Numbered from the stretch's first letter, positions 23,752-36,510 are shown. The stretch is 64,000 nt of DNA from Quercus robur (GCF_932294415.1 NC_065536.1:30833354-30897353), one strand, 5' to 3'. A program made the numbers and translations. The notes: generated from the sequence alone by a model not told the origin.

Positions 23752-24623
23752 GTGATATAAAAATAACATTTGGTTTTAGCCACAAATAGAAGGATTCTTT
23801 GCGGATGAATTGAGCAATGTTGAAGGCATATCATCAGAAATTAATGTTAATTGTCTTTAGAAAAGGAGTGAAGTGGTTGAGATATCAAATGTTGTCGTTG
23901 GCTGATATGATTGAGAAGATTAAAGGGGAAATCTAAAAGGACAAGAAATGTACACTTGGTTTGACAGTGCATGTGCCGTAAGCTAACACATTGACCAATA
24001 GGCATGCCTAACCAGTCAATTATTCATCAGAAAAAACATTCCGATACTGGCCAAACCATTTCACCCTTTGATGTAGAATTCAAATTGTTCGTGGGCTTGG
24101 GCCATAGGCTAGAACCTAGAAAGGATTAAACGTGCTTTTAGTGGACACGCAATGTACCATTTTCCTTTTACAGATCGATGGCCATGTGATCTGGCTCACG
24201 TTGTCAGTGGTTAAAGATATTGTGAGACATGCTTGATTGGAGACAAGCGACGGGATGGGAATGTTTTGTAGTGTGGTTATTCAACATCTACAGGTTCCAT
24301 CTGGCAAGGACGGAATCATGATTTTATCTTTAGAGGCTAAAATATAATTTAAAATTCATTCAAGAATAAGAAATATACTAACATCCATTAATTATTAACA
24401 AGGTATTAAAAAAATTCCATCAAAAAAAAAAAAAAAAAAAACAAGGTATTAACAAAAGACACAAAATATTGTTTATTAGTAAGATATTTCAATTCGGTTA
24501 TCCATGTTATATTAAAATAAAACTAACTATTCTTTTAAATCTTGAAAATATATGTGATCATGAAAATTACATAAGGATGACTTGGTAGTATAAGCTAGTG
24601 AAATGGCAGGTCAGCAAGGGCAT
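23752..24623. other. Intergenic DNA, no gene recognised
   Basis: Mixed-composition stretch (about 23780-24340) without a convincing long frame. A 30-nt oligo(A) insertion at 24410-24439 is flanked by the 13-bp repeat AACAAGGTATTAA. Confidence 0.5.
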
Positions 24624-24638
24624 GAGAAGCCTCGACGG

Positions 24639-24815
24639 GTTTTTTTTGTTTTTTTTTTTTATACACGATAGAAATTTTACTCTAGTCTAATCTAAGTGTA
24701 TATGTGTATGTAAAAGTTCTTCTTGAAAACTTGAATCCTAACCCTTGCCGTGCTTCCCACACCCTATAAGTATTTATACTTATGAAGTGACCATCGCGTC
24801 AAGGGTGCGCAGTGG
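24639..24815 (-). mobile_element. tRNA-derived SINE, family 2
   Basis: Minus-strand element ending in poly(A) (T run from about 24639). The body is shared with the copy at 29641: 'atctaagtgtatatgtgtat' and 'gtatttatacttatgaagtg'. Direct repeats AAGCCTCGAC flank it (about 24627 and 24819). Confidence 0.72.
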
Positions 24816-24829
24816 TGAAAAGCCTCGAC

Positions 24830-25798
24830 TGTTAAACCTCAACAAATCAAGTCAATTCTTTCTCCATATAGAAGAGCATTCATAATCATCTACCCTCATT
24901 AAGATTTACGATACCAATCTCAATATCAACATGATAAACTCTGAACAATGGGGCAAGTTAAGAGGGAGAATCTCACTACCATATCAAAGAGATCAAGTCC
25001 TAGATAACAATTTATAGCATCAATCAATGTTTTGGACTTAAATAAAAGTGGAGAAAAAAAGAGTACAATTCATAACTTTTTTTTATATAAATTTTTTTTC
25101 ACTTATTGGCACCCACACTTGGAGGCCTTTCTCTAGCAGGGAGCCGTGGCCTAGGCCTAAGGCAGCCTGGCCAAAGAACCCTAGAGGATCCCAATCGTAC
25201 TCATTAAAGCAACCACTTATTTCTTGTACAATAAAGAGCCAAAAACGTTAGTCAAAGACATAATCATTTGAATAAAACAGAAGGACAAAAACTCAACAAT
25301 GAAATAGTGAAGTGAAACACAACCAATACACAAATTGTTTTTATTTTATAAGTAAAAACTGTTTTTTTTTTTTTAAGTGGTCATATATATATATATATAT
25401 ATATATTATAGTTTTTTTTAGCTAGCTTTCAATTTTGAGAGGGGCGGAGTTTTCAATTTTGAGGGGCCAATTTTTTGGAAAAATTAATTTTAAACTTTAT
25501 CGTGTGTATATATATATAGATATAAATTTGATGTGTTAAACTTTATAGTATAAAGGGTGTAACAAATTAAACTTTACAGTTTAAAAAAAAAAAAACAAAT
25601 TAAACCATAATTATAAGGGGTGTAACAAATTAAATCCCTCTCAAAAGTAAAAAAGAAATATACCTTGGAGTTTTAAAAAGTAACAAATTAATCCTAAGGT
25701 TTTGACTAAGGTTTTGAAAAGTAACAAGTAATCTCTCAACCTATATAAAACCTCAAACACTGAGTTAGAGATTTAATTTTTAATTGTTTGAACTTTAA
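24830..25798. other. AT-rich intergenic DNA
   Basis: No gene seen. (TA)n microsatellite near 25385-25407 and several diverged copies of 'gtaacaaattaaa' between 25550 and 25720, of the kind found near MULE or MITE termini. Confidence 0.5.
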
Positions 25799-26041
25799 GA
25801 GCATTCTTATCAAGAGTGTTATAAATGCTAAAATGTTATTTTTAGCATTTATAACCACAAAAACCTACTCCATCAAAGGCGCCATATGCTAAAAAAAATT
25901 GACATCTTGCTATAGTGAGCTCTCATTTTTGAGAGCGCACTGTAGCAAGATGTTATAATTTTTTAATATTTTTTAATTCTCTCTCTCCTCAGACTCATTC
26001 TCATTCTCTCGTTCTTTCTGAGACTCTCCCTCTCGTTCTCT

Positions 26042-26094
<53 letters not shown>

Positions 26095-27454
26095 CTCCCT
26101 ATTTCTCATTGAGCTAGGATCTGACTTTGGTCTCTCTCTGTCTCCCTCTTTCTCACCGAACTACAGTTTGACTCTGGCAACCAATGTGGATAGGGGTGTT
26201 CACCAAACCACAAAAACCGCACCAAAATCGCCTGCAAAATGGCATAATCGCACCGCAAGTAATAGTGCACCGCACCGCACCACACCGCACCCTCTTTATA
26301 TATTAATAACCCTAGTTTTCCAAAAAAAAAAAAAAAATGTTTAATAACCCTAGCAAGTGTTGACTAGAAAAGCCAACCCAAAATAAAGAAAAACTAGCTC
26401 AATAATTTAAAACTTGGCTTAAAAAAAGGGGAAAAAATAGTTTTGGGCTGAATAGGAAAAGCCCAAAATTTGAAAAATATATCGACTTCAAGTTGCATCT
26501 TATACATAGTATCGCATATGTGACCGTAAAAATAAGGTACGGTGCAGTTATGGTTTTGACTAAACTCTAAACCGCACCACACCGCACCGCACCACACCGC
26601 ACCGCACCACACCGCACCGCACCGCACATGTGACTACAAAAATAAGGTGAGGTGCGGTGCAGTTATGATTTTAGCTAAACCGCACCGGTGCGATGCTAAA
26701 AATGGCCCAAAACCGCACCGTACCACACTGCGAACACCCCTAAGTGTGGATAGTGGATCGGCGAAACCGGTGAAAAAGATGAGGTCAAGTTTGTGGTTCG
26801 TGGGTCTCTATTGTTGATCAGGGTGGCTGGGTTGTGGTGGTTCAACGAGCATGGCTGGGTTTCGATAGGTGTGACTGGGTTTGGGTGGGTTTTGTGATTT
26901 GATTTTGGGTGAGAAATTTCAAAAAATATGCTCTTTCTGATTTTGGGTCTATGATTTCTAACATGGGTTTGTGATATGTGGTGGTATTGGGTTTGATTGG
27001 TGGTTTTGATGTTGGTTTGTTGAGTTTTTTATTTGGTTTTAGGTGGTGGGGGTCCCGATTTGCAGAGGTTGTGGGTGCCACCGATGATGGTGGCTATGGT
27101 TGTGCTAAGGTAGTTTGTGGTTGGGTTTGTGTGGTGGGTTTGTGGTGGTTGTTTATAGTTTTTGAGTTTTTGGCATGGAAGCTATTGGTAGTGTGGTAGT
27201 TGTTGGCTGTTGGGTGAGGTGGCTGTTGGATTTTGTTATGCCAGTGGTGGTGACTAGCAAGATTGTTGGGTTGAGAAGAGAGAGAGAGAGAGAGAGAAGA
27301 ATAAAAAAATAATAAAGAAAGAATATTTAAATAATGTGGTAAAAAAAGTAAAAGTTTTGATGCTGGGTATATTGTAAAGTGAAGTGTTAAAAGATATAAA
27401 GTAAGTTTTTGAATTGTTAAATGCTAAAATTTTTAAGACATGATAAAAATGCTC
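25799..27454. mobile_element. Harbinger-like non-autonomous transposon
   Basis: Terminal repeats GAGCATTCTTATCA and its near complement TGATAAAAATGCTC, flanked by TAA (25796-25798, 27455-27457). The 3-bp TWA duplication and GAGCAT start fit the PIF/Harbinger superfamily. The left subterminal region holds a small internal hairpin ('catcttgcta' / 'tagcaagatg', 25905-25951). (CT)n at 26046-26091 and (GA)n near 27277. A GT-rich interior (26760-27220) has no identifiable protein. Confidence 0.72.
26191..26742. mobile_element. hAT element nested in the Harbinger-like element
   Basis: Inverted termini TAGGGGTGTTC and GAACACCCCTA, with 8-bp flanks AATGTGGA and AGTGTGGA (7 of 8 equal). The ends are dense in GCGGT/ACCGC words, expanded on the right to a 5-bp microsatellite (about 26575-26627). 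A diverged fragment of the same family is at 38358-38526. Confidence 0.85.
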
Positions 27455-27457
27455 TAA

Positions 27458-28926
27458 TGATTGAATTTGTTATATATAATATGCTCACTAATCTTCTGTT
27501 TAGGGTGGCTCCATCATGTCTTCTTTCCTATTATCAGTGTCAGTTTGGTAAAAAAATCAATCGCTGTTTTTTAAAGTACAATTAATTTAAATTTTACTTC
27601 TTTTTAGGTGCAATTTTTGTAAAACAACCTTATTTTTAAAAAATTGAAAAATAAATTGTACCAATTAGCAGTGGATGACTCATGCTTAGTTTTCTCTAAC
27701 TGAAAATCCGAATCCGTTTGATGTTGTTTCTTTTCTTTGTTTTTTGTCTTGCTTTTCTAATGCGTGTTTCCATTGTAATTTTGATTTTTTTTCCAAAAAA
27801 CCAAAAGATGTTCCCACTATGTATGGGCCTACAGTCAGTGGGGCGTACTCCTGATTCTTGAATCCATATAGTGGCAACTGGAAATATTCTTTGCAGTCTA
27901 GGAAGAAAAACATACAAGGCAGACCCATCAAAAAAAAAAAAAAAAAAACATACAAGGCAGTAATGGTAAACGACTTGATCTATTTAGGAACAGCTCAAAC
28001 TATTTTTTTTTTATAGAAAAAACTTCTTATTATTACTTTAGCAAATACACCAAATACAAATTCACGTTTAGAACCCACCAGGCCACCATTCATATGAAAG
28101 GAGAAAGTATTACTCAAGCACATTAAATAATTTTTCAACAATCACGCCTTGTTACTTCTTGTGGTATACACTACCACATTATCTGAACTGCAATAAAAGT
28201 ATAAATGCTTGTGGAATGTTGGGGGAAAAAGCCAAGGTTCAAGTCTCCAAGAGGGAGACTCACACATATATACACTTAGATTAGACTAGAATATAAAAAA
28301 TAAATAAATAAAAATGAAATGGTACGTTTAGAATGTGCACCGGCCCTTTTATTAATGCTTGTCAAATGAATAAGATGCAGATGAATATATGTAACTTTTA
28401 TCCATCAGCCTTATGGTCATTTTTTATTAGTGCCTGACAAATGACAATTTCAACAAAAATGTGATAAGCTTGGTCAACAATCTGCAGAATGCACAATTTC
28501 ACATAATTCAGCCGCCTACCTACCTGCTAACTTCGGCTGAATCCTTGACATTCCATTCACTCACAAACCCTTTTCGATTTTTTGTCTGCCATGTTCACAT
28601 TAAAACAAAGAAAAACAAAGACTTTTGCCATAATTTAAGGAGAGGGCCCAATAATACAACTACTAAAGATCATATTAAACAAGAGGCCATCACTGAGCCA
28701 ACAGGGATTCAAAAAAGTCCTCAACATGGTCGACACGGGAAAGATTTTATTTTTACTTCAATGATTTATCATTAATAGGACTGTAATAGCTGTAGTATTT
28801 CTGTTTTTAGTACCTTAATAAGCCAAAAATGTTGAATTGTTAAAATGAAAATTGACTGAAATTTTATATAAGGAATATAAGGGAAAAAAAAGAATGGAAC
28901 ATTAATTTTGTTTCCAAGCATTAGCA
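27458..28926. other. Intergenic DNA downstream of the PLATZ gene
   Basis: No gene seen. 27908-27960: the 15-bp direct repeat AAACATACAAGGCAG flanks 23 nt consisting of ACCCATC plus an A run. About 28200-28310: 5'-truncated plus-strand copy of SINE family 2, with box B-like GGTTCAAGTCTC and 'atatacacttagattag'. Confidence 0.55.
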
Positions 28927-31288
28927 TCAACAAAGAGGAGCCCTATGAGGTATGCCTTTCCTCTTGTGCAATACTTTCCTTGGCTTCAAGAATGAACTTA
29001 CCCAAGCCCTCTCCTCAGATGAATCAGCAACAGAGATTGATGATTCCAGTTCATTCACATCTGTATCTTCGTAAGAGTTTTCCTTAAAAGACATATCAAT
29101 TTCCGGAATTGGGTCAGGAATCAAGTTATGGCTTTGATCCTTAAGCTTCACTGCTACCACTGAGACCTGAAAACATGTACAGCATGAAAATTACCAACAA
29201 TAATTCAAGGGCTCATGCAAGGTGCATAACATTGACTAATTGAGTATTACAATTTGGGTTCAAGAAATCAGGATTATGGTATTTACCTTGCAAGCAATGG
29301 AGCAGAAGCGATTAGGAAGGTCTTGTATGTATCTCCCACATCCTTCACAAGTACCACCAAACTTTGATTTAGTTGAAGGTCTTGCATCTTTGGATCGATG
29401 CCGAGGATTGAGATGCACAGCTTTTTTACCATTGATTTTATATGTCTGCCAAATCAAATCACAATTAATTGAAGTAGACATTGAGCTATTCATTTCTAAC
29501 CTGAATAGAAAATTGAAAGCTATGGGTAATCACTGATTGACGCTGCCATGAGGAAAACCATGTGTATATAAGCTATCAATAAGAGAACTATCATCAGGAA
29601 TATGAGACGAACTACATCAAATTAGCAATAATATTCAATAGCTTTTTTTTTTTTTTTTTTTTTTTTTTCATACAAGATAGAAATTCTACTATAGCTTAAT
29701 CTAAGTGTATATATGTATAAAGCTCCCTCCAGAAAGCTTAAATCTCAGTCCTTACCAACCATACCCCACAGGTACTTATACTTGTGGAATGACCATCACA
29801 CCAAGGGTGTGCGGTAGTGCATAGCTAAAACTCGCAGACCAATTAAAGATGCAATCAATTTAATAATCAACAATTGCACAAACTAACAAATTAGTGACTG
29901 ATGAAATGAATAAGGTCAAACGTTTTTGTACTTAAATAGAAATCACTATTAATTTAAGGAACAGTCAGTTTATTTATTAAAATGAGAACTCCATTGAATC
30001 AGTACCATTGAGAAATGACCATAATATATGCTAACTTATAAACTAAAGGAGAGTGATAAATACTAGAATTTAACGTGCTACATCAACAATAGAATTTTGT
30101 CTAGTAATTCCATTAATAACTACAAAAAAATCAGAAACTTATAAATGCATGTTTATGATTACAGGGTCAAATAATCAAATAGGCTAATTGGACAAATATT
30201 GATCAACTAAAGACGATCAGTACTCCCCGACCCCCCCCCCCCCCCCCTCTTACCAACAAAATCAATAAGATAGAAGAATTTTGAAATCCCCTCAATTAAA
30301 ATAATGAATTCAAGCTATGATTTGTAACTAGAAACTAAACAATAGTCATGGAAATTGTATAATTACATCAGTGATAATTAGATTTGAAATAGCAGATGAA
30401 CTAATTTAATTCCTTAGTAAAAGTCACTAAAAAATTTGTCATGATATTGATAATTACAGAAAAACCTGAATTTTAGAGCAGTCAAGATGCTTCTGCATTT
30501 CTTGAAGGCGGACGACATCATTGAAGAGATATTTGCAGATCTGTAGCTGCCGGTGGAAGCAATGATCATCATCCTTTATACAATGTCTACAACACCCAAT
30601 ACTACAGTCAATGCAAAACACATTCTTTTCATTTTTCCGAAGCTCTTGATGATCACTACAAGAACCAAAGAATTTGCAATGCAAAAGAGCACTAAGCCAG
30701 TCTGTTTCTTTTATGTAATACTTGAATCCTACCTGAAAAACCAATCCATCCACCACATAAATTTCAGAAAACCCATGTTTCAACAATTCAATAATCAAGA
30801 TTTACCAATAAAGTATATGGTCTAGTCATCAAATTGACCAAACGTCAATCCCACACATAACACACCTTTTTTAGAAATCAAATCTAGAGCAAGTATAAGT
30901 CTTCTTCAAGATTAAAAATTCAAGGCATAGTGATTAAATTTATGAAAAACTAATCAAATTAATAAATCCCAACAATACAAAATTGAACCAAATACAAATT
31001 TTACTGATATGTTCACTTTATAGTCTGTTGAACTGATATATTCTACAATCAAACAAATTAGTAACAGCAAAAAGAAACACCATCACAATTAAAGAATCAA
31101 AAAGACAACAAATTTGTAGAAAAAAAATTATAAATTTATAAAAAGTGACTGACTTTTTGTTTGTGATCAACAAAACCCAATAAGGAGAAGAAGAAAAAAA
31201 GTACACAACAAACAAAAAAAAAAAGAAAAAAGAAAACTTTGATAACCCAATAATAAGAAAAGACTGAAAACAATTAAAGTATTACCAT
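28927..31288 (-). CDS. PLATZ zinc-binding transcription factor, four coding exons
   Basis: Plant AT-rich sequence- and zinc-binding protein, a nuclear DNA-binding family that generally represses A/T-rich promoters. Exons: 31288-31286 (ATG only), 30732-30466, 29445-29287, 29166-28927; all introns GT-AG, all joins at codon boundaries, 222 aa. Residues 13-67 carry the first zinc region, starting DWLSALLHCKFFGSC and continuing with Cys41, Cys44, Cys48, Cys49, Cys52, His58, Cys59, His61 and Cys67. Exon 3 carries the second, C-x2-C (123, 126) and C-x3-C (138, 142), after a basic stretch. The C-terminal tail is acidic/Ser-rich and ends in a basic patch (RKVLHKRKG). No in-frame ATG precedes exon 2, so the start must come from exon 1. 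Length is normal for the family. Which member it is cannot be told. Confidence 0.93.
29641..29822 (-). mobile_element. tRNA-derived SINE, family 2, in PLATZ intron 3 region
   Basis: Inside the 29446-30465 intron, same strand as the gene. T run at 29642-29668 is its poly(A) tail. Shares 'aatctaagtgtatatatgta', 'ggtacttatacttgtgga' and 'ccatcacaccaagggtg' with the copy at 24639. A short repeat ATAGCT lies on both sides. Confidence 0.72.
30228..30248. repeat. C homopolymer
   Basis: Nearly uninterrupted run of C in the same PLATZ intron; G-rich on the transcribed sense strand. Confidence 0.85.
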
Positions 31289-31529
31289 ATCTTCGATTTC
31301 AGATTGAACTCACTGGAGTTGCAGAATCTGCTACACAAAACAATGACAAGAACAGAGAATTCTAAAAGAATTCAAAGGGTTGTGTTGTGAGATGGAGAGA
31401 AGAGAAACCATCAAACAATATGGGACTGAGTGTGTCTGTGTGTACAAAACAAATAGTACTAAGAAAAAGAAAAAAACAAAATAAAATAAAAATGGAAACA
31501 AAATTTTCTGGGAGGAGCTGTGTTCACTA

Positions 31530-31541
31530 CCCTTATAGAGA
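31530..31541 (-). promoter_or_regulatory. Possible TATA box of the PLATZ gene
   Basis: CTCTATAAGG on the minus strand, about 245 bp upstream of the ATG, leaving a plausible 5' UTR. Based on motif and position only. Confidence 0.4.
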
Positions 31542-33108
31542 GAAGAGCTGTCCTACTATCGGCGGGAATGTGACTACATTATAGCCGTTGGATTGAGATT
31601 CATCTGACGGTCAAAGATTCAAGATGGGCTTTCTATTTTCTATGTGATAATGACAGTGTAGGCCCCATAGGACTCTCTAGTGGGACCAGTGAGTAAGCTA
31701 AAAAGGCCTTTTTATAAAATAATTTATTAAAAAAAAAAAAACAGCCTAAAATAAAGACTAAAGTGTAGGCCGATGATAATCGTTGAAAATTTGCATTATC
31801 TCATGATTTCATTTTAATGGCAACTTTCCCGCCTCCGAGATTTTCGGTATATACTATATATTGCTATTTGAGGGCGCCGTTTTAAGTTTTTTTTTTTTTT
31901 TTTTTTAAATTTTATTTTATTTGTTCCTTTTATGGTGGGGATTCTAGTAGAACTGTTGAAGTAAATTTTCATGCTTCTTATTTGGTATGGACACATAACT
32001 TAATTCTTATTTGGTACGGACACATAAGTTAATCAGGGTGCTTGAGAATTACCCAAAGAAATCACATAAAATTAGTAATTTATTTATAACAAAACTTGAT
32101 TACAGACTTTACCTATGTTTATTAGGGGCAGGACATTAAGGCCCATTTAGTAACGGTGTTTAAACACCGAAAACTGTTATTTAAACACCACAATACGTAT
32201 TTTCACATATTTTTTCACCCACATGTATTTTCACAAAACTTAAACAATGTTACTAGAAATCTCTTACCAAACAGGTCCTAAAGTTCCTCACTATTTTTTT
32301 TTTCAAGAATGATTAAATTCAAAGGCAATTGTATATGTTTTAATTTTACCGGGAACCTAATAGATTACACCTAAATTTTACTTATTTATTTATATAGGTT
32401 AGGTTGATAAAAGAATAAGAGTTTAAATTCTATAAAGATGTAGTGTAAAATTTAAGTTTTATAATCTCCAATGGCTGAGACGCTGATTTTGATGGTTTAT
32501 GCTTGAACTCTTTTACATATCTCACCTAATACATAAAAATATTTTAGTAAAACATTTTACAGCTAAACAAATGGAGTGTTACATGACTGGTAATAGGTTG
32601 AAAAAAAAAATAGTTGCAAAGATGTTTGGAGCTCAACTTTATCCTTTTATCCAATAAATTTTAGTTTAAATTCAATACTATTTATATGTTTAAATTTTAC
32701 AATTTCATCCTTAAAAAATTTAAATCAATTTCATATACATAACAAATAGGTGTTGTGAGTTCTAGTTAGTAGTTTGTTCAGAACTTCAATTGATAGAGTT
32801 ATTTTTCGTCCAATAGAGGTTTTGGGTTTGAATCTTGATTTAATAATAAAAAGCAATTATTATGAAAGTGGATGTGAAAATTTTAAATATTTATTGTCTA
32901 TTAAAAAATATACATGAACAAATGGATCATGATATGGAGTATAAAAACACGAGATACTAATAAATTTAACAATAAATATACGAGATTATTTATTTTTATT
33001 TTTATTTTTGAGAAACAAACACACACAAGGGAGAGAAAAAATTATATAGGATGATTAATTGTTGGGTTCATAGTTTTATTGTTTTAAATTTAAAAAAGGG
33101 CTTTGGAC
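31542..33108. other. Intergenic DNA with a MITE-like block
   Basis: No gene. About 32143-32281 has 'ggcccatttagtaacggtgt' at one end and 'ccaaacaggtcctaaa' at the other, resembling a degraded MITE. About 32765-32880 looks like a highly diverged SINE ('gttttgggtttgaatcttga'). Confidence 0.45.
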
Positions 33109-33270
33109 ATGGGTTCCAATTAGCTCAATTTGTAAAGTTTATGATGGTTGTATAAGAGATTTAGAGTTCAATCTCCACCTACACTAAAAACTGATTGGTG
33201 TCTTGGTCTGATAATAAAAAGTTATCATCGGGAGCGGACGTCATAAGTTGAAACTTTCTTAAAAAGAAAT
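33109..33270 (+). mobile_element. tRNA-derived SINE, family 1
   Basis: Head GGGTTCCAATTAGCTCAATT (box A), box B-like GAGTTCAATCTCC, body 'ctgattggtgtcttggtctg' and an A-rich end. Flanked by GGCTTTGGAC and GGTTTTGGAC. Partial copies of the same family appear near 36071-36115 and 42600-42650. Confidence 0.78.
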
Positions 33271-35318
33271 GGTTTTGGACCTAGCTTCAAAAATATGGTT
33301 ATATGTAAACAAGCACCCCCCTTTAGTTACCAATTATGAAATTTCTTATGATTTATTTGCCTTTACTATAATAGAAATATTGACATGGGATCCTAATTCT
33401 CAATGAAATGAAATAACTTTTTCTTAAAACATAAATTATATTCCCCATAATCTCTTTTAATAGTGGATATTTAAAATCAAAGTGAGGAAATTTATTTATA
33501 TATATATATATATATATATTCCTAGTTTTAATATAATACTACATTCGTCCCAAAATGTTGGTCCAGTTTATAAAAACCCAACTTTTTAAAGGAACATTAT
33601 TTATTGTCTTGTTTCTTAATTAAAAATATAGAAGTTTCTAAAATTACCATTAAATAAAGTTCTAAAAAAAATTGTTTATAATATTAAAAATTTAAAATGT
33701 ATATTCATTATTTTCTAGATAATTGGAGGATGGATTTTGATAACTCACATTATCAAAAAATAATATACTCCCTCACAACAAGTGGAACTCATACTAATAG
33801 ATCCCACGTGTTATAAATGATTTGCAATATACACCCCAAACAAGATATACATTCTCCTCACTCTCTTTCCAATGTACATTAAGTGTTATTTATCGTAAGT
33901 CCTACCGCGCAACTTTTTTATTTTTTTGTTTTGGTCATTGGTGTAAATAAAGAACAAAATTATAGGATTCGACTAGATGCTGTGTCTTTTATTGGACCTC
34001 AATTTTTTCTATTGAGCCAGCTCTTTTAAAAAGGAAGGTAAAATTTACTTGTAAGCATTAATGGGATACCATAAAACAAGAAGACTTTACAGCGAAGATG
34101 ACTTTGACTCTTGTGGATTTTTCCTATAAGCACCCAAAAAAAAAAAAAAATTAAGAAGAATTTGATTTGTATATTTGCTCCGGAATTTTCTACATTCTGT
34201 CCATATCTAGTTTTGTTTTATTTATTTATTTTTGACTAACCGCAACAAATCTAGGAATTGATATCTTTTACTACCAACTTGTCTTTCAACTTTCAAGAAC
34301 TAAAGTTAACAGGACATATTTGTTACGCATCTAACTTTTTCGCTGGCGATTTGTAATTTTCCACATTTTCTGTTTCCAAATAGTTTTTGTGTTTGGATCA
34401 AACCAAAGTCCTAACAACCCCTAATTTTTTGTTTAAAGAAATCAACCTTTCAACAGTCTTTAATTTTGTTTTTTTGTTATATTTTATTTTATTTACCAGT
34501 TTTTATTTTGTCTCAACTCTCAACTCTCAACTCTCAAACCACATCTCCCCCCTCCCACACTATCTCTATTTATCAAAAAGGAAAAGTACAGACTCATTTC
34601 TTTTTCTTCACCCTCCAATTTTTTTTTTTTTTTTTTGACAGTGACGCGAGTAAAGTGGCAAATTATGTGACAGTCATGTAAATGACATGTGTCATCTATG
34701 TGTATGTATCTAAATGTCTATATATACTACATTAAAGCTATTTATGGAGTTTTATAAGTAATTGTTTCAACCATTATAATCCAACAGCCAATGAGACAAG
34801 TCTTTTATTTTGTTTCTAGATTTTATGAGTCAAATTGGACCCTGACTCTAATTTTGAAAACATAATTAAATAAATTGTGATTTCGTTTTCCTATGCTCAG
34901 AGGGCTGTTCTAAGCATTATATAAATTATTTGGCTAAAATGAATGTATAAGAGGATTATTTTTTTTTTTTTTTTTTCCTTCAGAAAATTAGCCTTTGTAC
35001 TTTTCGGGAGATGAATTTAAGGATGGCTGGCACTGGGTTGTTGGAGTCCCGTGAGAGATATGTCATATAGAATGGAAGATACAATTTTTTATATGAATAA
35101 AGTTTTTCTCTAAATAGGTTTGTGCCGGGATTCTTCTCTAACATATTTACATATTACATGATGATTCATAAAACCTTCAACATATATTATTTAAATAAGT
35201 CATCTAACTTATTAAGTCAATCATGTAATTAAAATTATACATAAATGTTTTTGGAAAATTGTCATTTAATAGGTTAGATGAATTTCATCAAAATTGGTTT
35301 GAGGGTAAATTCTTATTA
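33271..35318. other. AT-rich intergenic DNA
   Basis: No gene supported. (TA)n at about 33498-33520. The block about 33950-34128 ('attggacctcaattttttct' to 'gatgactttgactcttgtgg') is repeated in inverse orientation at about 38168-38330. Confidence 0.55.
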
Positions 35319-35638
35319 AGTGTGGGTTTGGGAAGCGCGTTTGCGTTTCCCAAACGCACGTTTTGCGTTTTCAACTCTTTTTTTTTTTTTTTTTTTCACG
35401 CGTTTTTGACCCTTTTTTTATTGTTCATTCACTGTTGCGCAGCAATATTTGACTTTTTCCGTGAACAGTGCACACTGTACACTGTTCATGGACCCACAAA
35501 TTACACTTTTTAGCAATTTTTTCATTAAAAATGGGTTCCACGGTACTATTCACACATTTAAAAATTATTTTGCTACAGTATTTTTCAGTTTTCAGTTTCA
35601 GTTTCAGTTTTCAGTTTTCAGCTGTATCCAAACGGACC
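35319..35638. mobile_element. MITE with TTA target duplication
   Basis: Same family as 23428-23748: interior 'cacggtactattcacacatt' is shared, right end 'tatccaaacggacc'. TTA at 35316-35318 and 35639-35641. The left end is less well conserved ('agtgtgggtttggg'). Confidence 0.7.
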
Positions 35639-35873
35639 TTAAGTATGTACACAAGCAGGTTTATGCATGCTTCCTTTCTAATCATCTTCTTTTTTAGGGT
35701 TGCTCCCTACATTTAAATAATAAATATCAATTTTTTAAATGATAAAAAATGACACTCCACCCTCTTCGCCCACCAAGATCCTTTCCATTTTAAATTGATT
35801 TATCGCATAGTTCAATTTAAATATACATCATACTGTGTCATTTTATATGATATATAAAATCTTAGTGAAATTT

Positions 35874-35885
35874 ACCTGTAGGTAC

Positions 35886-35940
<55 letters not shown>

Positions 35941-35994
35941 AGAATGACCTGTAGGTATAGTTTTTTCTTTTTTTGATCGGACCTGTAGGTATAC
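35874..35994 (-). mobile_element. Two adjacent oligo(A) micro-insertions at one target
   Basis: Three copies of ACCTGTAGGTA(C/T)A(G/C) at 35874-35887, 35947-35960 and 35981-35994 are separated by a 52-T run plus GAGAATG (59 nt) and by TTTTTTCTTTTTTTGATCGG (20 nt). On the minus strand both inserts end in oligo(A). Simplest reading: two independent insertions, each duplicating the same target. Confidence 0.7.
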
Positions 35995-36179
35995 TTGAAT
36001 AGAGTATAGTCACAATAAAATTGTCTTTTTTTTTGTATGGAAACTAACAATTAAAGCTATGCTTGTACAAGTGGGTTCCAGTTAACTCATCTAGTAAAAC
36101 TATGCTTGTACAATAGATTTTAAGATGTGAAAATTTGAGGGTAATATTGACTTATCTTTGTTGCCAATGAACTATCTTT

Positions 36180-36510
36180 TGTTTGTTTAAGCAAAAATAT
36201 TTTTCTAGAAAATGAGTTATTTTCTAAAAAATATTTTCTATAAAATTATCTTATTTTCTTATGTTTGATAATTACCTTAAATGAGTTGAAAAATAATCTT
36301 ATAACTTCCCTTATTTAGCTTGCTATGAGATAGAGTTGTTTTTCAAAAAAATTTAATGGAAAACAATCTCTAAAAATAAGTTATATTTTTTCCGTTGACC
36401 AAATATAGTTTTCCTTTAACTTTTTTAATTTTTTTTTATACTACCAAACATTAAAAAACACAAAAAATTATCTTTACAGAAGGTTTTTCATCGAAACAAA
36501 CAAAGCGTAA
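36180..36510. mobile_element. Probable MITE
   Basis: 'gtttgtttaagcaaaaatat' at the left and 'tcgaaacaaacaaagcg' at the right are roughly complementary, and the interior is rich in 'attttct'/'gaaaa' pairs. Boundaries uncertain. Confidence 0.45.

Noticed and set aside
26394-26627. Minus frame starting with repeated CGAVW
   Set aside because: Direct translation of a 5-bp microsatellite in a hAT terminus.
30454-30798. Single-exon PLATZ start at 30798
   Set aside because: The codon there is TTG, not ATG, and no in-frame ATG precedes VGFKYYIKE. A good acceptor (TTTTTCAG) lies just before it.
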